A stretch of 64,000 nt of DNA from Legionella beliardensis (lineage in GTDB: Bacteria > Pseudomonadota > Gammaproteobacteria > Legionellales > Legionellaceae). Where the stretch lies: positions 1 to 64,000 of the forward strand of contig NZ_UGNV01000006.1 in the NCBI RefSeq assembly GCF_900452395.1, read 5' to 3'. How positions within the stretch are numbered: the first letter of the stretch is position 1; each line of letters opens with the position of its first letter. The notes beneath the pieces are model-generated. The model saw only the letters and a program-made list of their open reading frames with translations, was not told the origin of the DNA and made no database searches. Of this stretch, positions 37,498 to 45,879 are shown in pieces. Both the position numbers and the translations under genes were made by a program.

Positions 37498-37647
37498 TTA
37501 AGTAATAGCGTTTATATTGGTATCTTCATTATCTTCTTTGAGTATTTCTTGCGCTTGACTGAGTGGATTTTTCGACTGAAAATACCTTGCTTTAGAGGTG
37601 AGCCCTATTTGAAGAATGTATCCAATATAGATTAAGGTATTGTTCAT
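37498..37647 (-). CDS. Small ORF translationally coupled to F-box gene B
   Basis: 49 residues (starting MNNTLIYIGYILQIGLTSKA). The ATG overlaps the F-box stop codon as ATGA, the classic layout for translational coupling. The N-terminal half is hydrophobic enough for a short membrane or amphipathic helix; the C-terminal half is acidic. It has no known relative that I recognise and no own ribosome-binding site, consistent with coupling. Alternatively it is a chance frame. Confidence 0.4.
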   Translation of the reverse strand: MNNTLIYIGYILQIGLTSKARYFQSKNPLSQAQEILKEDNEDTNINAIT

Positions 37648-38435
37648 TTAAGCGTGGGCATATTCTGTAAATTCTCTTGCGCTTGGTTTGCTACTCTAAA
37701 TTCGGAAACTAAAATATGAGTTAAGGTTTCTCGAACATCATGATGTTTTCTGCTAATTAAATAAATATGAGGTCCTAAAAGTTCTTTATAGTCATTCCCA
37801 TTTTCCGTTTTAATATAAATGGATTTATCTGCAGTAACGGCTCGAATTTCTTTTATCATTTGTTCTGCTTCTGCTTGGTCTTTCGGAAAAATAAGGATAG
37901 CATGGGCGTGTCTTATATGTCCGTTCTTTCCAGTATAAAGAAAGGTGTCAAAAACCATTACTCCCCAGCCAGGCTGAGAAGTGAAATCAAAATTTATACC
38001 ATGCCATAAATCAATTGGTCGTTTATCATCACTACGAAGAAGGTGGTTGGCGAAATCATTTTTTTTGTCCAAATCATTCGTTTCACTGTAATATAAATTT
38101 TTAACATCGCTCATATTTTTTTTGTTTTCTAAGCTATAAAGTAAAATATTCAATGTTGCATCAGGTGATTTATTGGCACTAGGACCCGGCATAGTTTTGA
38201 TAATATTCTCATTACGAGTATCTTGGTATTGGAGATAATTTTTTTCAAAATCAATTTCTTTTAGAAAGGCCTCATTAGAAAAGATCTCATTTAAAGCGGT
38301 TGATAATTGAAATAATCTCACCACATCTTTTGGATTATCTAAATAAGAGGCAATCTGCTGTAAAATCTCCGGTGGCAGCGTGGTAAAATCACGGGTTTGC
38401 AAGGCCTCTTCGCCCGCTAATCCATTATTTTGCAA
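37644..38435 (-). CDS. F-box protein B (candidate effector), N-terminus frameshifted
   Basis: 263 readable residues. The F-box (LPPEILQQIASYLDNPKDVV) is at about 18-55. A C-terminal domain of about 170 residues follows (DLWHGINFDFTSQPGWGVMVFDTFLY, HAHAILIFPKDQAEAEQMIKEI), of unknown family. This is the full-length counterpart of truncated F-box protein A. The usual first 35 residues are out of frame because a run of A has seven bases here against eight in copy A, so translation would have to begin at a non-standard internal codon (TTG at 38435 has no ribosome-binding site). It may be silent or switchable. Confidence 0.65.
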   Translation of the reverse strand: MQNNGLAGEEALQTRDFTTLPPEILQQIASYLDNPKDVVRLFQLSTALNEIFSNEAFLKEIDFEKNYLQYQDTRNENIIKTMPGPSANKSPDATLNILLYSLENKKNMSDVKNLYYSETNDLDKKNDFANHLLRSDDKRPIDLWHGINFDFTSQPGWGVMVFDTFLYTGKNGHIRHAHAILIFPKDQAEAEQMIKEIRAVTADKSIYIKTENGNDYKELLGPHIYLISRKHHDVRETLTHILVSEFRVANQAQENLQNMPTLK

Positions 38436-38700
38436 AGCTTCTTCTCGTGAAAAAAACTTCTAAGCACCGTAATTTGCGAAACCTTATCTTTTACTTGATT
38501 TATCTATCTAATAAGAGCATCTGCTGTAATCCGGGCAGCGTTAATCACGGTTTGCAGGCTCTTCGCCGCTAATCCATTTTGCAAAGCTTCTTCTCGTGAA
38601 AAAAACTTCTAAGCACCGTAATAATTTGCGAAACCTTATCTTTTACTTGTTGATTTTTGTAAAACATATGATTAATCCCAATAGTGTGTTACTAATCTTC
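38436..38700 (-). pseudogene. Duplicated and decayed 5' end of F-box gene B
   Basis: The segment encoding the N-terminus occurs twice: once next to the gene (38436-38495) and again with the promoter and start codon (38560-38670). The two are joined by a scrambled stretch with deletions. Both copies have the seven-A frameshift. It is a failed tandem duplication of about 120 bp. Confidence 0.6.
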
Positions 38701-38773
38701 ATACAATTGAGGTAATTTTAGTCCATTTTTCTTATTCATGTTGAATACGATAAGTAATAAGTGCCATTTAGTT

Positions 38774-38806
38774 TTGAGTTTCAAGGCTAAATAGCTTGAA
38801 ACTCAA
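38774..38806. terminator. Perfect 12-bp hairpin
   Basis: TTGAGTTTCAAG, 9-base loop, CTTGAAACTCAA. It lies exactly at the junction between the F-box upstream region and the outer-membrane protein remnant. A degenerate version is upstream of F-box gene A near 22760. Confidence 0.5.
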
Positions 38807-39470
38807 TAATACGGGTTAAGCCAAGTGGATTAGGCAGTTGAACAATACTCTGATTACTTTTAATAGGCCCTGAATAGACAAGCTCTAATAATAATTTAAG
38901 AGAAAATCCTTGTCTTAATAGAACATCTAGGCCAGCTTGCAAACCAGCACTTGGTGTCGCTACGGATTCTGAAAAGGGTAAATTATTATAAGTATAATTA
39001 AGTGGGGTTAAAACATAGACACTGTATTTTCTTGAATCTCGCCAAAGCGCGCCAGCTTTAAAACCTAAGAAAGCACTGGTCGAGGTTCAGCGAAGACCAA
39101 TGGAAGATATTCACCTAAAATGATAATTTGAAAAAGGTTCATAAGTATGTACAGGGGTTAGGCAGGCCTTTGTGCCTTAGCCTTTCTATCAGCTCTGGCG
39201 CAACATTAAGTGATTAAGCAAAGTGCCAAGTCAGGCGTGCAATCACCCCATCATCAGTGACCTGGTTACTATACCGGTCAACATAAGAGACCGATAAATA
39301 GGTTATTATTGAACCTTGCCACCTGGAGGCCTGCATCAATTAAAAGCGCATTTTGCGCGATAGGTGTGCCAATGAAGAATGGTACGCTGCTCACGGCGAA
39401 ATTATAAGTAGGTCTTGAATAGCTCTATCAGCCCTATACATCTTTTGCCGATAGTAAGTAATAATTTATA
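38807..39470 (-). pseudogene. Decayed outer-membrane barrel gene
   Basis: Minus-strand codons in several frames give barrel-like stretches (NALLIDAGLQVARFNNNLFIG; SVATPSAGLQAGLDVLLRQGFSLKLLLELVYSGPIKSNQ) interrupted by stops and shifts. The last part matches the plus-strand fragment at 37106-37267, so two copies of this gene flank F-box gene B in inverted orientation. Confidence 0.45.
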
Positions 39471-39479
39471 TATGCTCAA

Positions 39480-40025
39480 TTAAGTATTTAACTTTAACTC
39501 AATCTCTTCCTCAACCTTTTCAATTTCTGCTTCGAATCGATTAGGTGGAGCAAAAAAGGAAAAATGTTTTTTGCTAGGTTCTTTTGAAAATATATCTAGC
39601 TTAAGAATAATATTAGCAATGTAATCAATAGCTTTTTTCCAACCCGATTGTTCATCTAAAATAGGTCTGGCTAGAGCTACAGCAGCATCAAATTCTTGTT
39701 TAAAATTAGGTTTTTCTTTATATTCTTGAAGATAAATTAAGGTCGAAATATGGTGGGGCGATATTTCATGAATATTCCCTAAACCTTGAAGTGAGGCTAG
39801 TTGAAATAAAATTGCACTCTCCATAGCACAAATCATCTTTTTTGCTGCTTCTTTTTTATTAGGATTCTTTTCTTCGTCTAATTTATTTTTAAGTGGATTT
39901 AATGCCAACAGAGCCGGATGTAGTTTAAACTCTTTGCTTAATTTTGTCTCAATAACAGCTTTAGCTGTAGCGATACGCATCGCTTGAGCATCAAAATTAA
40001 AGGTTAACTCTTTTTTACCAAACAT
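39480..40025 (-). CDS. Small helical protein of unknown function
   Basis: 181 residues, predicted largely alpha-helical, soluble, no signal peptide and no recognised family. The C-terminal 20 residues are Glu-rich (FEAEIEKVEEEIELKLNT), fitting an E-block-type signal. The ATG at 40025 has a GAAGAAA stretch upstream as a weak ribosome-binding site. It is an isolated gene between pseudogenes; its intact frame in a decayed neighbourhood argues that it is used. A small effector is possible. Confidence 0.55.
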   Translation of the reverse strand: MFGKKELTFNFDAQAMRIATAKAVIETKLSKEFKLHPALLALNPLKNKLDEEKNPNKKEAAKKMICAMESAILFQLASLQGLGNIHEISPHHISTLIYLQEYKEKPNFKQEFDAAVALARPILDEQSGWKKAIDYIANIILKLDIFSKEPSKKHFSFFAPPNRFEAEIEKVEEEIELKLNT

Positions 40026-40164
40026 AATTTCTTCATCAATAATAAAAACCGACCAGCTATTTTAGCAATTAATTGGCTATCGTCAACTTAATCAAACTAA
40101 TCATAAAAAATACAAAGTATGCAACTTAGATGAAAAGTCATATATCAACTTGATTTATATTCAT

Positions 40165-40320
40165 CAATACAGACAAGAATCTAGCGTATAATCAGGCTAT
40201 TAAAGAATTGAAGAAGAAAGGAAATTTAGCGCCACAGGTTAGACATTTGCAAATTAAATACCGTAATAACCGCTTAGAATCTGACTATGGCAAACTTAAA
40301 CGGCTCATTAATTCTACACT
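40165..40320 (+). pseudogene. IS6-family internal fragment
   Basis: In-frame codons NTDKNLAYNQAIKELKKKGN to GKLKRLINSTL from the catalytic centre of the transposase, with both ends missing. It joins directly onto the alkyl sulfatase remnant. Confidence 0.7.
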
Positions 40321-40643
40321 GCCGTTAAACTCAATGGTGAGAAAGCAGCTAATACAACCCTTACTATGAATTTTGTTTTCCCCGATATCAATAAGCAATA
40401 CGTGGTTGAGCTTAACAATGGTAGTTTACATCACATTGAAGGTTTATCCAATCGAATCAAGCGGATGCAACGATAACGCCAAATAGAGAAACATTGAATC
40501 AAATTATCCTTAAAAATAAGATTTTGCAACAAGCTATAGATACTAATGAGATAAAAACTGAAGGTAAGAAAGATGCATTAAATCAATTATTAAGTTTTAT
40601 TGATACCTTTGATTTTTGATTCAATATTGTTACGCCAAATTAA
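40321..40643 (+). pseudogene. Alkyl sulfatase C-terminal domain remnant
   Basis: Codons AVKLNGEKAANTTLTMNFVF, then after a frameshift near 40455 ADATITPNRETLNQIIL, KTEGKKDALNQLLSFIDTFDF, a TGA where the family has Trp, and FNIVTPN. This matches the SCP2-like C-terminal domain of SdsA/YjcS-type alkyl sulfatases (PF14864). The metallo-beta-lactamase part is gone, replaced by an IS6 fragment. Confidence 0.65.
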
Positions 40644-40711
40644 TAGAATGAATGAGCCTCATCATTTTCTTTTTTTAATGGTGAGGTTTGACCTCAAACA
40701 AGGACAAATCG

Positions 40712-40843
40712 GTGAAGTTATTACGTCTCTATTCATGGTTAGTTTTGTTTATTGCCTCAACAGCCAATAGTTTTGCTGTTAAACAAGCATAGGCCAATGA
40801 TCTATTAACTAATATGACCGCGTTGAATTTTCAAAATTAATAT
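40712..40843 (+). pseudogene. Start of a secreted-protein gene cut by IS6
   Basis: GTG with a well-placed AGGA is followed by a signal-peptide-like run (VKLLRLYSWLVLFIASTANSFA). A TAG appears seven codons after the presumed cleavage site, and the frame then continues until the IS6 terminal repeat at 40844. The product cannot be identified. A TGAGGT/ACCTCA hairpin upstream (40682-40696) may end the preceding gene. Confidence 0.4.
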
Positions 40844-40985
40844 GGCTCTGTTGCAAAAACGACATTCGTTTATAATTTAATCTAAGTTGATTGAATACTA
40901 GAATTACAAATGCGTTCGACTAAACCTCTAACTATTCAGATGGCGCCAATTTCATAGCGAGCAGTATTTATAGAATCGAGAAGGC
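40844..40985 (+). pseudogene. IS6-family left-end fragment
   Basis: Terminal repeat GGCTCTGTTGCAAAAACGAC, then the leader and first codons up to the QMAPIS..(KWRHF-like) region. Its sequence is closest to the end at 14037. Confidence 0.6.
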
Positions 40986-41092
40986 TTAGATTTGCTAATT
41001 AATGTAGAGAGTGTGGCTTAAACGTTGAGGGTGGATTAAGGATAAATAGCCATTAAGTTAATGTGCTAAAAAATATTAATCTTACTCTTATG

Positions 41093-41720
41093 TTTTAGCG
41101 ACAGGTAACTCAGTCCAACACGTTGTATAACTAGGGCCTTTCATCTCTCTCTTCATCGTCCATTGCTTTTAAAAGCCTTCGGTAGCAAGTCGGATTGAAC
41201 GTGCGCTATACCGTTTATTAATAGACTCAATGAGTCTCATTAGTTTTTCAGATTTAGCCAGTATGGCATCCGAAGGCTAATTAAATAAATCCATTTGCGC
41301 AGGTGACTTAGACGTTAGTTCAGCGAGCATAATGCCACTTTTCTTATACGGGACACCTTCTTTATACAGGCGCTTAACACGTGTTTAGCACATGCGGTTA
41401 ATTGTCTTATATCATCGGTCGGATTAATTAGGCGAAAACTGATGGATTTAGAGTAGGGTTTAAGATGTTCATCAAAACGATTGGTGTGGAGAAAGATAGA
41501 CATGTAATGAGCGGCCAATCCTTGCTTACGAAGCTTTACCCAGGCGGTGGCGCAGTGATGACTAATCGCTTCTTCAATGGCTATCAAATGAGTTTGCGGC
41601 AATCCGAAAGAGCATGACGCAACGAGACTTTTTTTAGGTGCAATGGTTTCAAGAGGCAAGCAGGAATGCCTTGCAGCTCCATCACGGTACGTTGTAAAGC
41701 CACATTAAAGTTTGCTTTTA
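41093..41720 (-). pseudogene. UmuC C-terminal fragment 2, frameshifted
   Basis: The minus strand encodes the C-terminal 200 or so residues of a polymerase V catalytic subunit from ANFNVALQRTVMEL through SCSFGLPQTHLIAIEEAISHH, SISFRLINPTDDIRQLTA to the TRW..LPVAKA-like end. A shift near 41385 and a stop break it. It overlaps the longest umuC fragment at 59096 almost completely. It probably came with a plasmid or ICE, where umuDC genes are common. Confidence 0.7.
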
Positions 41721-41724
41721 CCCA

Positions 41725-41979
41725 GTGTGGCCAAATCAAAGTCTCGTCCTCATTAACCCAGAAATTAGGCCTGAAAAGTCATGCTATGGATTAGTTTATT
41801 TTAAAGAATATGGTCTTATTCTTAATAAAATCTACCAAGAGCAGGGTAATTGTTTTATTAAATATCAGACAACAACGGATGATTTTTTGTTATTAAAAAT
41901 TGATTTAAATGAGACATGGTGGTTTGGGCAGCTGATTGAATTGCGACTTGAGGGACAAGCATTAGCTGATTATTTCTAA
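41725..41979 (+). CDS. Short protein of unknown function, probably 5'-truncated
   Basis: 84 residues from a GTG without a ribosome-binding site, directly at the edge of the umuC fragment. Composition is protein-like (CYGLVYFKEYGLILNKIYQEQG; WWFGQLIELRLEGQ). The real start may have been lost at the recombination junction. A C-terminal piece of a phage-repressor-like or plasmid protein is possible; I do not recognise it. Confidence 0.35.
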   Translation: MWPNQSLVLINPEIRPEKSCYGLVYFKEYGLILNKIYQEQGNCFIKYQTTTDDFLLLKIDLNETWWFGQLIELRLEGQALADYF

Positions 41980-42187
41980 TGCACTTTATTGCGTTAAGTG
42001 AAGCTAAATTAACAGTTTAAGAAATTATATACTACGCCATTTTTAGAAGCGGTAATTATTTAATTAATCTGGTAACTAAGGATACCCGCAAGCTGTATAG
42101 ACGTGTACGGTTTGCCACACGTCTTTCAAATTGAAATTTAATGATTAAGTAAAAAATAAGCTAACGAATGGCTATATCCAAAATCTA

Positions 42188-42394
42188 TTAAATAACCTCA
42201 ACTTCTTCAGCTTGCGGTCCTTTTTTACCTTGTGTAGGTTTAAATAACACAGCAGCACCTTCTGAAAGGGTTTTAAAACCACTGCTTAGAATAGCGCTAA
42301 AATGAACAAAGTAATCTTTACCGTTGCTTTCAATGAAACCAAAGCCCTTATCCTCTTTAAACCACTTTACGGTGCCACGACTCTTTTCTGACAT
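42188..42394 (-). CDS. Cold-shock domain protein (CspA family)
   Basis: 68 residues, the typical length. A single cold-shock domain with RNP1 (KGFGFI) and RNP2 (VHFSAI), plus the [11 protein letters not shown] aromatic patch that binds single-stranded RNA and DNA. Such proteins act as RNA chaperones in the cytosol. It begins [11 protein letters not shown]; a leader of at least 60 bp upstream is AT-rich, as is common for csp mRNAs. It looks intact and is the most housekeeping-like gene in the window. Confidence 0.95.
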   Translation of the reverse strand: MSEKSRGTVKWFKEDKGFGFIESNGKDYFVHFSAILSSGFKTLSEGAAVLFKPTQGKKGPQAEEVEVI

Positions 42395-42565
42395 GAAATA
42401 ATACTCTAGAAATAAAAATTGATCTTAACACCTTTAGAAATGACTTATAAGGTAATTATTTAGAAATTAGGCCTTAAATAGGGCAGTGGTCATTTAACTC
42501 TTTTTATCCTTCATACAATCAAAAGTTAAATGACAGACACACAGATTATCCACTTAAATTACTTG

Positions 42566-42594
42566 TTGACTAAATTTTAATCTAATAGTACAAT
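42566..42594 (+). promoter_or_regulatory. Sigma-70 promoter
   Basis: TTGACT, 17-bp spacer, TACAAT, 30 bp before the ATG of the small gene at 42624. Confidence 0.7.
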
Positions 42595-42623
42595 GTGTTT
42601 ACCTTAAATTTGGGTTAAATACT

Positions 42624-42938
42624 ATGAAGAGAAAATATATCGAGTTATCAGATGGCTCTACTCACCTGGCTCTAGAATCATCGAATGGTTCAATTTATTT
42701 TTATCCAGTCGCTAATAATTCCGAAGACTTAGCCTCTTCTTCAAGAGTAGGATTTTTTAAGCAGCATCCTGCTGAACCAAAAGGAAGCTTGTTCGAACAT
42801 AATATTGAAAACTATAACCCTTCAGCAAGAGTTAGCCAGATGACACAAGGTAGGACTAAGCCTTCAGTAGAAGCATTAGAATTAATGGCTGATGAAATAG
42901 CAGAAGTAACTAACAATAATTGTGCTTATAAAAAGTAA
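42624..42938 (+). CDS. Small protein of unknown function
   Basis: 104 residues with no recognised family. The N-terminal half is beta-like (KYIELSDGSTHLALESSNGSIYFYPV). The C-terminal half has a helical segment (PSVEALELMADEIAEVTN) and ends in a basic KK. A near-consensus promoter lies just upstream. It is soluble and not secreted, with no neighbours on the same strand. The strong promoter argues that it is real. The 43000-43200 stretch after it has only small hairpins. Confidence 0.5.
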   Translation: MKRKYIELSDGSTHLALESSNGSIYFYPVANNSEDLASSSRVGFFKQHPAEPKGSLFEHNIENYNPSARVSQMTQGRTKPSVEALELMADEIAEVTNNNCAYKK

Positions 42939-43214
42939 GTTACTATAAAATTTTTAACTAAGTTAATCTAATGGCAGACTTATTCTAATCAATTTAGTCT
43001 GCCAAAGATGAAGAACTAGCCCACAATGATGTTTTTTATCCTTCCCATCTTGTTAAGAAAACAAAAAACTGCTTGAAAGCAGTCATTCATTACTAGACTT
43101 AGGAAACATCATGCCCAGGTGCTCTATTAATTACAAAACAAGCTTGTCCCTCTAAAATCTGGCAAAATAAGATTAATTTATCCTTCTTTGATGGTTTTAT
43201 TAACCTGGGTAACA

Positions 43215-43924
43215 AAAATTATTTTGCTAAAGAGCCATTCGTTTTTAACGGGTGATTGGTGATATAAGGATTCGGATAGCCTTCTATTTTAGCAACAGCT
43301 GCTGCCCACCATTTTCATGCGCCTCTGGGGGAAATTGTTTATCCCAAGCGATAAAAAGATTTTGCTGGGCTTCACGTAGCTCAATACCATATTTTCAGAC
43401 ATGAATAAATTAGCACGCGCAACAATGCCTTTTGCGAAATCTGCAGGCTCAACTCGTCAAGACGCTTTGTCAATCGTAATGGGACAGCTATAAAAAAGAG
43501 TATGGTTTTCTAATATACTATAACGATAATTAGAGCGTGCTTGATTAACAAGGCCTACTGCAGGCCAAAGATTGTAAAGCTCACCTTCCGCTTGACTAAA
43601 CAGTTTATCACTCTTTTCACAACACTTTCTTCCCTTGTAACGTTTGCCATTTTTCTTAATGCATAGGGGCTCACGCCAGCACGCAAAGTGATTACCAAAA
43701 TTTTCAGCAGGCATCGTGTGCTCAGCCTCAATACGCTCTGCCCGTTTAAATTTAGCCGCAGACTCCATATTACAACTCTTTAAGTTAACTTGAAGTCGGG
43801 CATCAAAGCGACATCGGCAATACAACGTTTCACGTTGCAGAGCAAAAAGAACACGTAGCTGTTTCTTAGCTTGCGTAAAGGTTTTCGGCGGCTGCGTATT
43901 GGCAGCGCCCACAATCAATAACAA
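43215..43924 (-). pseudogene. Endonuclease I (EndA/NucM-like) pseudogene
   Basis: Codons from 43924 give QAKKQLRVLFALQRETLYCRC, RAERIEAEHTMPAENFG (the family EHxxPA catalytic motif), CWR, ELYNLWPAVGLVNQARSNYRY. After a stop/shift near 43457 the rest continues (EPADFAKGIVARANLFMSE, LFIAWDKQFPPE). This is the periplasmic or secreted DNase family PF04231. At the 5' end a signal-peptide-like stretch (VLLSRLLVFTSLLLIVGAA) lacks an ATG. It is dead at both ends. The 43925-44301 gap shows nothing else. Confidence 0.7.
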
Positions 43925-44301
43925 AGAAGTAAAGACTAATAAACGAGAAAGAAGAACTATCTAATTATACCTGTTAATTAAAAAACTATTTAAGAGTAAT
44001 TGCTTGTCTACCTACTCTATGAAAACCTAGTGCAGTCAATTTTAATTTAAAACTACTCATTTCCAAAGAGGAGGTTCTAGCCAATTTTATGGAAACCCCA
44101 TAGCTACTTGCCATTGTATTTCATTGGACAAAGGTGTACTAACATAAAATGATATTGAAATCTTCTCATGTAGTATCCCAAAAATACCTGGTTAAATCAT
44201 TAAGGCTATTTACGAAAATGCCGTTCTGTCCAATTTCTAGTGATTAAATTAAACTACAACAAGAAAAGATTATTGAGATAAGAAAATTAACTTTGTTTGA
44301 T

Positions 44302-45873
44302 TTATAAATGATGTTTAAGAGAGAAGTGTGGAACTAAGTCGATGGTTTTGTTTTCTAGAGCCGATAACAAAATAGATAAGCGGTCATAATGAAACAAATT
44401 AAAAGGTATAGGTGTAATAGTTGCTTTATCCATTAACTCCCCATTTATCACTGTTAATTTTTCCTGAGTGGATTGGATAATAAAAGTTGAATTATATAAA
44501 CGCATAATCCTTCTGCTTTTGCGTTTTGCCTCCGCCGCCCTTATAAGCATACGCGCAATTTTTCGGGCTATTTTTTCTTCCAAAACCAACTCTTCTTCGA
44601 GATTTTTCTTTTTTTCTTGGGCCCACCTTTTTTGAAATGAACCTTTTCCATGCATGCTTTCAAATTGTTTTAATAGCTTATAACCAATAAGAAATAGCTG
44701 TCTCATACATAGCTTCTCAATCGCAGGATTCTCTATACCATAAGTACTAAAAAAAAGTATCAATGCCTTATTCATTATTTCAGGACTAAGGCTATCATCA
44801 AAATAATCAATAGTTAATTGTGCTTTAAATGCATTAAATAATTCTATAATCATCACAATGGCGTCATAAGGCTTATAAGGTCCATTGAAGTAGATAGAAT
44901 CTTTGTTTTCAGAGTATTTGTTATAGTCGTAATTATAAAAAATCAGTCTTCGACTCTCTGATTTTAATAAAACATTGTAGGATGGCGACCATCTTTTAAT
45001 TTCATCGGATTCAAGTAAGGCCGCTTCCAAAGGGGTATTACATTCTATGGTTTCGATATTCCAAACTTGGGCTAACATTTCTAATTTGCGTCGATCTCTA
45101 TTTTTGACACCGCGAAAATAGGAATTAACTCGAGCCTTTAAAGAGGTAGCCTTACCAATGTATAAAATAGTGCCATCCTCAGCTAGCATTCGGTATACAC
45201 CTGGTTTAGCCGATAGTTTCAGTCTTTGTAACCGCTCGATATTGTATTCATAATGCACGTTTTTTTTATTAAGACCTTTTGTGGCTAACCATGCTTGAAG
45301 ACTTGTATAACAGGATACATTGGCCATAAGAAGCTTAGGTAAAAGCTGTTGCCACACATGAATAGTCATGGATACATGGGAATGAATGTCATTTTTAGGC
45401 GTATTAGGCCATTTAAAAAACCCTGCCACAGCTTTTAAGTTATGGCTAGGTAAGTGAGGTAATAGTCGTTTTGCTATTTTTTGAGAACAAATTAATTTAA
45501 AATTTAATTCATTCATTTGCACCTGCTCTAAATAAAACTGGCTTAAAAAGTTTTTTTCAAACTGAGCGTAATGCGCAATGACGATAGGATCAGAACCGAG
45601 CTCTTTTAAAACTTGTTGAAATTTGTCAAATACCGTTTTGGGCTCGACACTTTGCGAAAGTTCTGCCTCGGTAAGACGAAGCATTTTTTTAATTTTGCCA
45701 GGAATCAACTCCTCGTTAGGTAACTTTAAAGTCCATTTTTCAATATCAAAAGTTTGCGACGTAGAAGGCTCTACAATACTCCAGCCTATTTGTAATAAAT
45801 AGCCTGTACTGGGGTGCATTCCAGTCGTCTGACAATCCACGATAAGAATTTTTTTTTGGGCTAATTCAGTCAT
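44302..45873 (-). CDS. DnaQ-like exonuclease / GIY-YIG endonuclease fusion
   Basis: 523 residues. Residues 8-180 have the DEDD (DnaQ) exonuclease fold, but the catalytic set is eroded: motif I is DCQTTG (Asp13 kept, Glu replaced by Gln15), motif II has Glu106 instead of Asp, and no Asp follows the His164/His166 region. Residues 222-305 are a UvrC/Cho-type GIY-YIG nuclease: GVY at 225-227, YIG at 238-240, Arg248 and the ALLESDEIK glutamate (Glu288) are present. The C-terminal 200 residues are helical and Lys/Glu-rich. It cuts DNA, probably near damage or branch points. It starts 6 bp after the helicase gene and is clearly in one operon with it. Confidence 0.8.
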   Translation of the reverse strand: MTELAQKKILIVDCQTTGMHPSTGYLLQIGWSIVEPSTSQTFDIEKWTLKLPNEELIPGKIKKMLRLTEAELSQSVEPKTVFDKFQQVLKELGSDPIVIAHYAQFEKNFLSQFYLEQVQMNELNFKLICSQKIAKRLLPHLPSHNLKAVAGFFKWPNTPKNDIHSHVSMTIHVWQQLLPKLLMANVSCYTSLQAWLATKGLNKKNVHYEYNIERLQRLKLSAKPGVYRMLAEDGTILYIGKATSLKARVNSYFRGVKNRDRRKLEMLAQVWNIETIECNTPLEAALLESDEIKRWSPSYNVLLKSESRRLIFYNYDYNKYSENKDSIYFNGPYKPYDAIVMIIELFNAFKAQLTIDYFDDSLSPEIMNKALILFFSTYGIENPAIEKLCMRQLFLIGYKLLKQFESMHGKGSFQKRWAQEKKKNLEEELVLEEKIARKIARMLIRAAEAKRKSRRIMRLYNSTFIIQSTQEKLTVINGELMDKATITPIPFNLFHYDRLSILLSALENKTIDLVPHFSLKHHL

Positions 45874-45879
45874 TTATGC

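Noticed and set aside
40712-40843. LolA-like lipoprotein carrier fragment
   Set aside because: Only a signal peptide and about 15 further codons survive; the resemblance is too short to name it.
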